Part shown: positions 33,122 to 42,165 of the stretch, piece by piece | How the letters are laid out: every line of letters begins with the position of its first letter | Position numbering within the stretch: the stretch's first letter is position 1 | Assembly (NCBI RefSeq): GCF_003353065.1 | Contig: NZ_CP027806.1 | Location: forward strand, 2,748,501-2,812,500 | Direction: 5' to 3' | Length of the DNA: 64,000 bases | DNA from: Cyclonatronum proteinivorum | Lineage (GTDB): Bacteria; Bacteroidota; Rhodothermia; Balneolales; Cyclonatronaceae | Position numbers and translations under genes: made by a program | Notes under the pieces: generated by a model | Told to the model about the DNA's origin: nothing | What the model saw: the letters and a program-made list of their open reading frames with translations, nothing else | The model's database searches: none

Positions 33122-36031
33122 CTATTTGATGACCGCAAAGCGGCTGATGTGTTCGCCCACGTTGGACCGGACGAGGTAGATATACACGCCGGGCGCTATT
33201 TCGCGGCCCGCTTCCGTACGCAGGTTCCAGCCGATCTCGCCGGATGAATCGCTTTTTTGCAGCGTTTTGATGCGCTCCCCTGCCATGGTGAAAATGTGGA
33301 TGGTCGCTTCATTGGGCAGGTTGCGGAAGCGGATGAGGCGTTCCGGTTCACGGCGGGTCAGGCTCACGTCCGGCTCCCAGGCATTGCTGACCAGATAGGG
33401 ATTCGGCACGACGTTGATGCGCGAGAGGATATCTTCACTCGCGTCAGTCCGTACCGTGCCCGCGTCTTTTTCATAGCGGAACAAGTCGTTTTCGGTTGGG
33501 AAGCGTACGGGGGTTGTTTCTATGCTGAAGGTCGCCCCAACCAGCGACTGCGGCTGAATGCCGTCAAAGTCAAGGGTGAGGGTGAAGGAAAAGCGGGTAA
33601 GGCTGATGAGGCCGCCGTTTTCGATGCGGTGTGTGCTTTGCTGATTGTTGCTTGCACGGGTGATGCGCACTTCAATACTATCGGCTTCAACAGCGCGGAT
33701 CTCCCCGGTGTAGGTTTGGCTGAGGAGGGCGCCAAAACTTGCGTCCGCAATATTCAGCGAAAGGCGGCTACTTGAGCGGGTGATGCGGAAGGGATTGTGC
33801 CGCAGGGTGAGGCCTACCCCGTCGCTTGTCACGAATTCGCGGTCCCGCAGATAAGGACGCTTTGGCAGCACAACGTCTCCGGTACTGCGGCTTGTAACCT
33901 GCAGGGCCGGAATGATGCGGAGTACGTCGCCGGCCTGCGGGCGCAAATCGGGATCATCGGAGCCTTCGATGAAGGTGAAGGCAATGTGGTCTTCTTCGAT
34001 TTCGTAGCGCTGCCCCGGCACGTAGGCTTCATTCCGGATCCGGTTCCGCCCTGCCGCGTCGTTGCGGACGGAGAATACGTCCGCTGCGCTCCAGCTCACG
34101 GTGAAGGTCGTTGGCGGGGTGAGCGCGGGATCAAGCGGTTCGGAAATGACTTCGGTGAGGATGGTCGTTTCGGGCTGACCCATGCGGCCAAAGGTGATGT
34201 CGTATTCACCGAAATCGAGGTCAAGCGGATCGAGGACGCGCAGAAAAACGGAATCGGTCGCGGCGCCCTGCACGTGATCCGCGAGGCGTACCTGTGAACC
34301 GAGCCAGTCGCCGGCTACGGTTCGGGGCGTAATGACCGCGATGTTGATTTCATCTTCGTTGCTGCCAATGGGCGTGGAAAGCGAGCCCAGGTCGGGCAGG
34401 CCGCGGTCGTAGGCTACCAGGCTGTACCAGTAGGTGAAGCCTTCCCGCACCGTATCATCCGTGAAGGAATACTGAATGCCGTCTTCATCATCCAGATCAA
34501 AAACTGCGATGGGCACAGGATCGGAACCGACGTTCGGATTTCGGTTTCGGTCAATCTGATCCCAGCTTCGGCCCTGATCTATGGAGCGGTACAGGCGGTA
34601 GCCCTGAAAGTCGAATTCGCCGGTGAAAGGGTCGGGCGTCATTTCGGAGCGGTTGTCCCAGGTGAGGGTTACGCTGTTTTGGTCGGCGTAGGCACGGAGC
34701 TTGGGTCTTGGGGGCGGAGAAGGCAGGAGCCAGTCGTTGGCAAAGGACTGATGGACGTTTTCTACGGTCTGCCGGATACCTGCGTAATCCGGGCCTGCGA
34801 CGACCGCGAGCACAAAGGTTAGGGTATCACCCGGTGCGATGGTGTAGGGTCCGGATGAGGAGTTGTTCACCAGATCCATGCCGGTTTCGGGAATCAGGCT
34901 GACGTCAGAAATGCGGCGTCCTGGCTCAACCGGATGGAAGAACTGCGGCCAGAGTTCTTCCGGCACCATGTCGTAGTTGGAGGTCCACACGCCGTAAAAC
35001 CAATCCGGGTTTTCGTCGAGCAAGGGGGTATCCTGCCAGAGGTTGTAGTGCAGATCGGTCATGCCGAGCCGCTGCCCGTTCACTTCGGGCGTGGAAATCC
35101 AGGTCAGGCCAAAGTGACCGGTCGGGCCGCCCCAGTCCGGCGAGAAGCCGTTATCGAAGTAGTAGAAAAAATCCAAGTCTTCATCCAGCCCCATGCGGTC
35201 GTTGAGGTAACCGGCGTAGTCCGTGCCAGCCCGGTTGCCGATGTCGAAATCGCTGTACATGCCGAAATACATGTCTTCATAGGTGTTGTTGGAATGATTG
35301 ACGACATCGAAAGTGTAAATGACGGCGTCGCGTATAAGCGGCGAGGAAAAAGAATAACCGGTCTGATACACGCTGATTTGCAGAATCTGTTCCCGGTTCA
35401 GGCTGTCGTTGTAGGCCGCAAAGGTATCCTGATCGGAGATGATGATGGGATTGCCGTCATCATCCTGCACAGGCCAGCCGCGGGAGGGCCAGGTTGAAGG
35501 ATCGGTTGAAGTCGCGACCCGCACACTTTCCGGATTGTTGAAACCGAACTCGGCTTCCCACTCTTCATTGGCGGTATCCCGGCCCTGAATCACGTTGCCG
35601 GGAAAGAGCACGACCGGGTTGAGCTGATAGATGTACTCTTGTTCGGAGTTGATGGGGAATTCGCCCGAAACGCCGATGGCACTTGAGCGGGCGTACAGCT
35701 TGCCGCGGTTTTCGAGGAACATGCCGATGTTGCTGCGGTTGTGCGTCGTGAAGCCGCGGTCTTCAATGCCCATGAGTCCGGCTCCGCCTTTGGCACCAGC
35801 GGCTTCGTTACCGCTTCCGTTACCGCCCGGATTTTTGGCCTGAGCACGGGCGTCCTGAACGGCTGCCCCCGGCTGGGCCTGACCGGTGACCGGATTCGGC
35901 TGAAGAAACAGGAAAAGCAAGGCAGCCATCATCCCCCGAAAAAAAACAAGGCGGGAATAAGCACGGACCTGGTTCAGGACACAGGGTACATCATCCCTGC
36001 GTTTTCCTGATGGTAACTGAAATGATTTCAT
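33122..36031 (-). CDS. Large secreted protein with T9SS/FlgD-like C-terminal domain
   Basis: A 969-residue exported protein. The ATG at 36031 lies 8 bp after the TonB receptor stop; an upstream in-frame start (36109) would overlap that gene. A signal peptide ends near V-T-G-Q-A. The body is beta-rich, with a fibronectin-type-III-like segment (about 450-560, T-L-T-W-D and G-Y-R-L-Y-R). The last about 90 residues (V-P-N-P-Y-L, F-T-M-A-G-E-R-I, G-V-Y-I-Y-L-V) are a FlgD/T9SS sorting domain, so the protein is probably delivered to the cell surface. No catalytic motif was seen. It sits between a TonB receptor and a PorV-like barrel. Confidence 0.85.
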   Translation of the reverse strand: MKSFQLPSGKRRDDVPCVLNQVRAYSRLVFFRGMMAALLFLFLQPNPVTGQAQPGAAVQDARAQAKNPGGNGSGNEAAGAKGGAGLMGIEDRGFTTHNRSNIGMFLENRGKLYARSSAIGVSGEFPINSEQEYIYQLNPVVLFPGNVIQGRDTANEEWEAEFGFNNPESVRVATSTDPSTWPSRGWPVQDDDGNPIIISDQDTFAAYNDSLNREQILQISVYQTGYSFSSPLIRDAVIYTFDVVNHSNNTYEDMYFGMYSDFDIGNRAGTDYAGYLNDRMGLDEDLDFFYYFDNGFSPDWGGPTGHFGLTWISTPEVNGQRLGMTDLHYNLWQDTPLLDENPDWFYGVWTSNYDMVPEELWPQFFHPVEPGRRISDVSLIPETGMDLVNNSSSGPYTIAPGDTLTFVLAVVAGPDYAGIRQTVENVHQSFANDWLLPSPPPRPKLRAYADQNSVTLTWDNRSEMTPDPFTGEFDFQGYRLYRSIDQGRSWDQIDRNRNPNVGSDPVPIAVFDLDDEDGIQYSFTDDTVREGFTYWYSLVAYDRGLPDLGSLSTPIGSNEDEINIAVITPRTVAGDWLGSQVRLADHVQGAATDSVFLRVLDPLDLDFGEYDITFGRMGQPETTILTEVISEPLDPALTPPTTFTVSWSAADVFSVRNDAAGRNRIRNEAYVPGQRYEIEEDHIAFTFIEGSDDPDLRPQAGDVLRIIPALQVTSRSTGDVVLPKRPYLRDREFVTSDGVGLTLRHNPFRITRSSSRLSLNIADASFGALLSQTYTGEIRAVEADSIEVRITRASNNQQSTHRIENGGLISLTRFSFTLTLDFDGIQPQSLVGATFSIETTPVRFPTENDLFRYEKDAGTVRTDASEDILSRINVVPNPYLVSNAWEPDVSLTRREPERLIRFRNLPNEATIHIFTMAGERIKTLQKSDSSGEIGWNLRTEAGREIAPGVYIYLVRSNVGEHISRFAVIK

Positions 36032-36039
36032 AAGCTTGA

Positions 36040-38529
36040 TCAAAATGTATAGCGTAGGCCAAAGTTGGTAGTGCGGGGCGGATACCAGTTGCTCGGGTTC
36101 AGAATCCACTCTTCCGACTGCGGACGAAGGGTGAACTCATCGGGGCGTCCGGTGTCGGTGTACACGTTTCGCACGTTGCGGCGGTTCAACAGATTGGTGA
36201 CGTTGGCGAAGAGCGAAATTTGCTGTGACCCCGCAAGGGTGAAGCTGCGGCTTGCGAACAGGTCGATGTTGTAGGTGAAGGGCTGCCGCTCGCTGTTGCG
36301 CTCCACGAAGCCGATATCGCGGCCCGTTGGCGTGTACGGGAAACCCGATGCCCCGCTGATGACCAGCCCGAGGTTGGTGTTGGCCAGCGGTCGGAGGTTG
36401 AAAAACTGCGGACCATCATTTTCGCCGAAGCTCAGGTTGGCGCGTACATTCAGAAGGTGCCGCTGATCGAAATTGAGGAAATAGAGGCGGGTATCTTCAA
36501 TGCGGCGCGGGAAGCCTTCGAGCTCGGAACTCGCGCTGCCCTTCGCGATGGAGTAGGTGTAGGAGCCGAGCACATCGAGGTTGCGGGTGAGGCGCAGGTC
36601 GGCGCTGAGCTCAAAGCCGCGAACGTTGGCGTAGGCTTCATTCACAAAAAATGAGTACGAGGTGAAGGCCGGACGCCCGTTCACGAGCTGTCCCTGTGCC
36701 ACGTACTCGGTGCCGATCAGGCCGCGGATGTCTTTATAATAGGCCGAAAGCGTGACGGCGGCCCGCTCCGAAAACTGATGGATGAGGCCGAATTCGTAGG
36801 CGGTTGTGCGCTGCGCGTCGAGATCAGGAGAGCCGAACAGCGGCTCACGGGTGCCGAATTCGTAGAAGTTGTTCTCGTAGATGAAGCGGTAATCCGGGTT
36901 CTGAAAGAAGCGGCCGTAGCTGAAGCGCAGGATGGAGCTCGCCGAAATCGGGTGCGAAATCCCGATACGCGGACTCAGCTGATAAATCGGACTCGAACTG
37001 ACTTCCGACTCCGGACGCAGCGGGTCAGCGCGGAAGTTGCTCCGCTGATTCGCGAAATCGAAGCGCAGCCCGATGTTGAGCACGAAATTGTCTTGCTCAA
37101 TTTTATCCTGAATGAAAACCGCCCCTTCATAGGGCCGCTGACCGCTGACATCCGTGATGTAGGGCTGCACGGCCTGAATGTTGATGATCTCAAACCAATC
37201 AATGTTGAATTGCTGAAACTGTACCCCGGCCTTGATTTCGTGCGTGTTGTTCGGGGCCCAGATCAGGTCGGAACGGAAATTAAAGGTACTCGTTGTGGTT
37301 TCTTCACGGGAGGTCGGGTTGGCCGAAGCGTAGAACTCACCCACAAAAGTCGGGTTTCGGAAAGTGACCGTCTGCAGGTAGTCTTCGACTGGTTTTCGGA
37401 GGCCGCGGAAAAAGTCCTGCCGGAAATAGCTGACGGTCGCATTCAGCGCCGCGCGGCTGCCCAGCGCCTGCGTGAGCTGCACCATCCCCTGAAAACTTTC
37501 CGATTCCTGAATATTCCAGCTTTCCGGAATGTACTTGTACGCGTGACGATAGGTCTGCCAGTTTTCCTGCGAGTAACGGCCCGAAAAGTTCAGCTTGGTG
37601 CCGGGAACAGGCCGCCAGGTCAGCTTCCCGAAGGCATTGTAGCCGTTGTCGTAGCCGAAAGGCGTAAAGGGGGTTTCGTCGTAGTGTTCCGCTGAAATCA
37701 GGAAACTAAGGCGATCGCGCAGGATGGGGCCATCCAGCCGGAAGCTGTACAGATTGCTCGCGGGGCGCCCGAACAGCGTATCGGCCTGTTCGTTGATGAA
37801 GCCGAAGCTTTGGTTCACTTCCGCCAATCCGCGGAAGGTGTTGCCGCCTTCACGCGTTGTGATGTTGATCACGCCCGACATCGCATTGCCGTACTCGGCA
37901 TTGAAGGTGCCCGAAAGGAGCGTGAGCTCTTCGATGATGTCATTGCCCAGGTTGGTCGCAACCGAGCCGCTGACCGGGTCGCGCACCATCACGCCGTCAA
38001 TCATGAAGGCGACTTCGTTGGAACGGCCGCCGCGGATGTTGAATGAACGGCGTCCCGCAGAAACGACCCCGCTTTGCAGGGCGACGACATCCGCAAAATT
38101 CTGCACGGGCAGATCTTTGATCTGATCGCCGGAAACGGACTGTCGCGTTGCCGTTTCATCCCGGCGAATGAGCGGCTGTTCGGCAACAACAACAACTTCA
38201 TCACCGGTCAGGCCGCCGTCGGGCGAAAGCTGTACGTCAACGGTTGTGGTGAGATCGGTCCGGACCACAACTTCCTGAATAATTTGTGTCTGATAGCCGA
38301 TGTAGGTCACGCGCAGGGTGTAGGTGCCGGGGCGCACGTTCAGGATGATGAACTCCCCTTTGAGATTGGTTGAAGCCCCCTGTGCGGATTCAAGAATGAA
38401 GACATTGGCGCCGATGAGCGTTTCACCGGTTTGTGCGTCGGTAATTCGCCCGGCGATTTTATCGGCAAAAGCGAGCTCCGCGCCCGCAGCGAAAACCAGG
38501 AACAGGCTCAGAAAAATAATGCGTTTCAT
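36040..38529 (-). CDS. TonB-dependent receptor with carboxypeptidase-regulatory-like domain
   Basis: An 829-residue outer-membrane receptor. The ATG at 38529 gives M-K-R-I-I-F-L-S-L, a good signal peptide ending near A-F-A-D; an in-frame ATG 11 codons upstream is less likely. It has a carboxypeptidase-regulatory-like domain (about 22-105), plug (about 115-225, V-V-V-V-A-E-Q-P-L) and barrel ending in L-R-Y-T-F. It is the first gene of the operon, with the T9SS cargo 8 bp downstream. No SusD-type lipoprotein is present, so the pairing with a T9SS cargo replaces the usual SusC/SusD pair. Substrate is unknown. Confidence 0.9.
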   Translation of the reverse strand: MKRIIFLSLFLVFAAGAELAFADKIAGRITDAQTGETLIGANVFILESAQGASTNLKGEFIILNVRPGTYTLRVTYIGYQTQIIQEVVVRTDLTTTVDVQLSPDGGLTGDEVVVVAEQPLIRRDETATRQSVSGDQIKDLPVQNFADVVALQSGVVSAGRRSFNIRGGRSNEVAFMIDGVMVRDPVSGSVATNLGNDIIEELTLLSGTFNAEYGNAMSGVINITTREGGNTFRGLAEVNQSFGFINEQADTLFGRPASNLYSFRLDGPILRDRLSFLISAEHYDETPFTPFGYDNGYNAFGKLTWRPVPGTKLNFSGRYSQENWQTYRHAYKYIPESWNIQESESFQGMVQLTQALGSRAALNATVSYFRQDFFRGLRKPVEDYLQTVTFRNPTFVGEFYASANPTSREETTTSTFNFRSDLIWAPNNTHEIKAGVQFQQFNIDWFEIINIQAVQPYITDVSGQRPYEGAVFIQDKIEQDNFVLNIGLRFDFANQRSNFRADPLRPESEVSSSPIYQLSPRIGISHPISASSILRFSYGRFFQNPDYRFIYENNFYEFGTREPLFGSPDLDAQRTTAYEFGLIHQFSERAAVTLSAYYKDIRGLIGTEYVAQGQLVNGRPAFTSYSFFVNEAYANVRGFELSADLRLTRNLDVLGSYTYSIAKGSASSELEGFPRRIEDTRLYFLNFDQRHLLNVRANLSFGENDGPQFFNLRPLANTNLGLVISGASGFPYTPTGRDIGFVERNSERQPFTYNIDLFASRSFTLAGSQQISLFANVTNLLNRRNVRNVYTDTGRPDEFTLRPQSEEWILNPSNWYPPRTTNFGLRYTF

Positions 38530-38667
38530 GGGCAGGAGATGATGAAAACAGAGCAAAAGCATTCGGGCAGACGTGCACCCGCAAAAAAACGGGCTGACAT
38601 ACAGTCCCGAAAAGGAAGACCCTAAGCCGCTGAATACATGGGACTTCCGGATTAATGTTGGCGGATC

Positions 38668-38707
38668 AAACCGCGCCGCCGGTCAAAAGCGACCGGCGGT
38701 TCGGTTT
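38668..38707. other. Strong hairpin between the T9SS protein and TonB receptor genes
   Basis: Arms at 38668-38684 and 38691-38707 (about 17 bp, two mismatches, GC-rich) around a 6-nt loop. No clear U-tract follows on either strand, so it may be a weak terminator or mRNA processing/stability element in the 250-bp gap. Confidence 0.5.
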
Positions 38708-38780
38708 GTATCGGTCAGTCCAACCTAATGGGTGTTGCAGCCGTGAGTAGGCTTATAAAAAATGAAAGCTCGAGATAAGC

Positions 38781-39968
38781 TTACTTCATCAGCGTCATGC
38801 TGCGGGTCAGGGTCTGACCACCGGCCTGCAGGCGGTACAGATATACGCCGGAAGAAAGGTTGGTAGCGTCAAAGGAAACCGTGTGCGTACCGGCGCTCAG
38901 GTTCTCGTTCACCAGCAAAGCGACCTGACGGCCGAGCATATCGTACACACCAAGGCTCACCTGCCCGGCTTCTGCCACATCGAAGCGAATGTTAGTCGTA
39001 GGATTGAAAGGGTTCGGGTAGTTTTGCTCGAGCGCAATCCGAACGGGAGCTTCCGGTCCTTCAGGCCCAACCGAAACGGGATCGCCGATAATGCCAATAT
39101 CTTCGGCTTTCGCAAGGGCTGCGTCGAGACGGTCATCCACTTCATCGAGATCCGGACCGTGCGTAAAAGCCAGCCATACATAGGCCGTGTCGCCGGTTGC
39201 GATATTGGAGACATCCCCGAAATTCATGAAAGCCCAGCCGCCGTCAGGTCCCGCGTTAATAGATCCGGCGGGGAAATCTTCTTCAACCATGATGTCCCAA
39301 CGGGCAAAATCCCGGGCATTGTCGCGGGGTGGCTCCGTGCTGTCATACTCATCGAAATCCATCAGCACCACGCCAACCGGATCGGTCGTCAGCGCCTGAA
39401 TGCCTATGGCCGCGTTATTATTGAAAATGTACAGGCGTTCGGTGCCGGCGTCCCACTCCATGGTTTCGCCGCCCCACTCTTCGAAAATCTTAGCCCGCAG
39501 CAAGGCCGTCAGCTTGAAATCACGCTCATCCTGACGCACAACGCCAAAACGGACAAGGCCGTAAAGCTCGTCCTTGAAGAGACGAACCATCGTATGAACT
39601 TCGATATCAAAAGGTGGATTGGCACGGAACGAGTTATCCATCAACAGCTCGCGAAAATACATCACATCATCTTCACCGGCATAATACACCGTATCGATCA
39701 GGTTGAGATCGGGATCATCATTCGGATTCCAGACATAGTTGCTGTCGAAGCCTACCATCTGATAAAAACGATCTATGACTTTGTCATCGAAGGAATCCCA
39801 GCGGCCGTCTTCGCCGTCATACGTCTGAATGCGCCCGAACGCATTGGTCGTCGCAACAAAGGCGTAGGTTGAGTCATTGTGCGGAAAAAACTGTGCTTCA
39901 GCCAGATCAGCCGCCATCAGCGACAGCGCAAAGCCAAAAAGCACTGCAGATTGTAAGATATGTTTCAT
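38781..39968 (-). CDS. Secreted protein with T9SS type A sorting domain
   Basis: A 395-residue exported protein. The signal peptide ends at A-E-A. The body (about 25-310) is beta-rich and acidic with several W-D and Y-A-G-E-D-D segments and no known catalytic motif. The C-terminus (about 320-395) has the T9SS hallmark Y-P-N-P-F-N-P-T-T-N-I-R-F, Y-D-M-L-G-R-Q-V and G-V-Y-L-Y-R-L. It is upstream of the TonB operon on the same strand with 250 bp between. A possible operator lies at 40039-40076 upstream. Confidence 0.82.
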   Translation of the reverse strand: MKHILQSAVLFGFALSLMAADLAEAQFFPHNDSTYAFVATTNAFGRIQTYDGEDGRWDSFDDKVIDRFYQMVGFDSNYVWNPNDDPDLNLIDTVYYAGEDDVMYFRELLMDNSFRANPPFDIEVHTMVRLFKDELYGLVRFGVVRQDERDFKLTALLRAKIFEEWGGETMEWDAGTERLYIFNNNAAIGIQALTTDPVGVVLMDFDEYDSTEPPRDNARDFARWDIMVEEDFPAGSINAGPDGGWAFMNFGDVSNIATGDTAYVWLAFTHGPDLDEVDDRLDAALAKAEDIGIIGDPVSVGPEGPEAPVRIALEQNYPNPFNPTTNIRFDVAEAGQVSLGVYDMLGRQVALLVNENLSAGTHTVSFDATNLSSGVYLYRLQAGGQTLTRSMTLMK

Positions 39969-40038
39969 AAGAAAAACTGGTTGATTGAAGGGTGTAAAGG
40001 GGTGTTAAGCGAGTTGACAATTCCAAATAAAGAAAAAT

Positions 40039-40076
40039 ATTTCTCACTTTCAATATTAACTGAGAAATAATTCTCA
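40039..40076. promoter_or_regulatory. Triple TTCTCA/TGAGAA half-sites upstream of the T9SS protein gene
   Basis: ATTTCTCA (40039-40046), TGAGAAAT (40061-40068) and TTCTCA (40071-40076) form two overlapping dyads; the inner one is TGAGAA-N4-TTCTCA. The AT-rich layout resembles a Fur-type box (TGATAAT-N-ATTATCA) but has one extra base between arms. It lies about 70-110 bp before the gene start, a normal promoter distance. Confidence 0.4.
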
Positions 40077-40080
40077 TTTT

Positions 40081-40170
40081 TATTTTTTTAGGAAAAATCA
40101 GAGAACATCAGGGGCTTCGTGACAGATTGACAGTTCCCAAAACGAAGATGAAGGCGTTGCTTTTTTTGGG
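40081..40170. repeat. Dispersed repeat, copy A (about 85 bp)
   Basis: Shares AACATCAGGGGCT, CAGATTGA, CGAAGATGAAG and GTTGCTTTTTTT with copy B at 46471-46556, in the same order and orientation. Both begin and end with T-runs. It lies in the 450-bp gap between the T9SS gene and rlmN. Confidence 0.7.
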
Positions 40171-40405
40171 ATCTCAGCTGAGCGGTATGCCGTGGCCGGA
40201 TCAGCTACAGGACTGAACCTGAATGAGTTGAGACGACTTTTTTGAAGAATGATGATGGCTGTTGGGGTGCGTCAGGCAGCTGCGTCGCGTCATCAAAGCC
40301 CGACCGGCAGCGGATTCCGAATCAAAATCCGTGCAGGAACTGGCACTCCCGTAAAAATCCCCCCGAAGCTGTTGCCGTGAATCTGCCGTATTGCCGCAGA
40401 ATTCG

Positions 40406-40413
40406 TATCTTTG
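40406..40413 (+). promoter_or_regulatory. Bacteroidota-type minus-7 element before rlmN
   Basis: TATCTTTG matches the TAnnTTTG consensus exactly. It ends 5 bp before the ATG at 40419, so transcription would start almost at the start codon, giving a leaderless or near-leaderless mRNA. No clear minus-33 element was found. Confidence 0.55.
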
Positions 40414-40418
40414 CCGCC

Positions 40419-41558
40419 ATGAAAACTACCGAAATGCAGCCAAATTCAGCGGGAAACGATGACATCCTTCCCGCCCCCAAAACCAACCTTAAAAGCCTGA
40501 GCCGTGCAGAACTCTCTGCCTTCTGCACGGAACGCGGCCTGAAACGCTTCCGGGCCGATCAGCTCTTCCAGTGGATGTATCAAAAAGATGTGTCCGATTT
40601 CGGCGAGATGACCAATCTCTCCAAAGATCTGCGTGCTGAGTTGAGCGAACTTGCCGTAGTCGGCACTATCGAAGCCGCTTCGCAACAGCGCTCCGCCGAT
40701 GGCACCATCAAATTCCTGTTCCGTCTTGCTGACGGACACAAGGTCGAAGCCGTTCTCATCCCCGATTTCGATGAAGATGGCAGTGCGAAGCGGCTCACCG
40801 TTTGCGTGAGTTCGCAGGTCGGCTGTGTATTCGGGTGCTCCTTCTGTGCGACCGGCAAAATGGGTTTGCTACGCAACCTGAGTCCCGGCGAAATTGTGGA
40901 TCAGGTCGTCAAGATTAATACCGTGTCCGAAGGAGCCTACGGCAAGGGCATTACCAACATCGTTTATATGGGGATGGGTGAACCCCTGCACAACTACAGC
41001 GCCGTGACCGAATCGGCGGCCATCATCTGCGACGAAAAAAGCCTGGGACTTTCCCCCAAGCGGATTACGGTTTCAACCGTAGGCCTTACGAAACAGATTA
41101 CGCGCCTTGCCGACGAAGGGCAGCCCTTCCGGCTCGCCATTTCCCTGCACGCGGCAAGCGACGAAAAGCGGGATAAAATCATGCCCATCAACAGCTCGCT
41201 AAACCTTTCCGCGCTGAAAGAAGCCGTGCAGTATTATCATCAAAAAACGGAAATGCCGGTCACTTACGAGTACCTTCTCTTCGATCAGTTCAACGACACC
41301 GCCGAAGACGCGCGCCGACTCGCCCGGATTTCGAAGTGGGCCCCGAGTAAGGTCAACATCATCATGTACAACAATGTCGCCGGCGTAGAACTCCAACGCG
41401 CCCGCGAAGGACGCCTTGACGCCTTCATGCGCGCCCTGCGCGATCAGCACGTTCGCGCAACCGTCCGCCGCAGCCGCGGCGACGACATCGACGCCGGCTG
41501 CGGACAGCTCGCCATCCGCGAAGGCGCCCCTAAAGGCAAAACCATCCGCAAAGACTGA
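40419..41558 (+). CDS. rlmN: 23S rRNA (adenine-2503-C2)-methyltransferase RlmN
   Basis: A radical-SAM enzyme that methylates A2503 of 23S rRNA (and A37 of some tRNAs). From the ATG at 40419 it has 379 residues. The cluster motif C136-V-F-G-C140-S-F-C143 is followed by the M-G-M-G-E-P-L-H-N segment and the catalytic-cysteine region D-A-G-C-G-Q-L near the end. The frame is open 59 codons further upstream, but that extension is unlike the family and runs through the promoter. Confidence 0.93.
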   Translation: MKTTEMQPNSAGNDDILPAPKTNLKSLSRAELSAFCTERGLKRFRADQLFQWMYQKDVSDFGEMTNLSKDLRAELSELAVVGTIEAASQQRSADGTIKFLFRLADGHKVEAVLIPDFDEDGSAKRLTVCVSSQVGCVFGCSFCATGKMGLLRNLSPGEIVDQVVKINTVSEGAYGKGITNIVYMGMGEPLHNYSAVTESAAIICDEKSLGLSPKRITVSTVGLTKQITRLADEGQPFRLAISLHAASDEKRDKIMPINSSLNLSALKEAVQYYHQKTEMPVTYEYLLFDQFNDTAEDARRLARISKWAPSKVNIIMYNNVAGVELQRAREGRLDAFMRALRDQHVRATVRRSRGDDIDAGCGQLAIREGAPKGKTIRKD

Positions 41559-41645
41559 GCCACACGATTTATTGCAATCAGATGTGGCACCATACACACG
41601 CTTCAAGAAGTAACACCACCTAAACAGAAAAAAGTAAGCACATAC

Positions 41646-41708
41646 CAAATCCCGAAAGTCGCGGGGCGGGATATGGGAATGGTGGCCGAAGGCTATGGTA
41701 ACAGTGTA
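41646..41708 (-). repeat. Inverted copy of the array CCTTCGGTCAG/CCCCGTCCCGCC module
   Basis: Reverse-complemented it reads ACACTGTTACCATAGCCTTC, then CGGCCACCATTCCCATATCC, then CGCCCCGCGACTTTCGGG, matching GCACTGAA-taacaaAGCCTTCGGTCAGC in the 26.4-kb unit. So the family is not confined to the array. Confidence 0.6.
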
Positions 41709-41732
41709 ATCCCTGAGGATAACGCAGGCCGA

Positions 41733-41815
41733 GTCGAAGAATCCGGTTATTGGCTTGAGAGGTTAATCCCAAAAATCCTGTTCATCCCGCAATCCTAAAA
41801 AATCCTGTTAAAAAA
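41733..41815. repeat. Direct repeat copy 1 (about 83 bp)
   Basis: Shares GTCGAAGAATC, GAGG-TTAATCCC, AAATCCTGTT and ATCCCG-AATCCTAAAAA with copy 2 at 42081-42165. Differences are spread over the length. Confidence 0.6.
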
Positions 41816-42080
41816 ACAGCGAGCCGGAAAAAGCCACTCTTCGAAACCCCGCTACATCCGCCTTTTATCATCTGCGTAATGCCTTCACATCGCGCGTCTC
41901 GCGTATCCTTCCCCTTCCCCTTCCCCTTCCCGCTACCGGGCCCCACCACGAGATCCTTCGACTACGCTGCGCTTCGCTCAGGATGACACGTTCAGCTTGC
42001 ATTAAACAGCGCGGCAAGCCGCGCCGGTTTTGGAAACGCCCCTGGCATTCTAAGCACAGCCACAGCGCTGCACACGCGAA

Positions 42081-42165
42081 GTCGAAGAATCTGTGACAGG
42101 ACTTTAGAGGCTAATCCCAAAAAATCCTGTCTATCCCGTAATCCTAAAAATCTTGTTCAAAAAAT
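42081..42165. repeat. Direct repeat copy 2 (about 83 bp)
   Basis: Second copy of the 41733 element, about 350 bp downstream in the same orientation. Its end runs into the terminator of the transporter gene. Confidence 0.6.

Noticed and set aside
28982-38529. SusD-like lipoprotein in the TonB operon
   Set aside because: None of the genes shows a SusD-type signature; the only lipoprotein there is the S51 peptidase.
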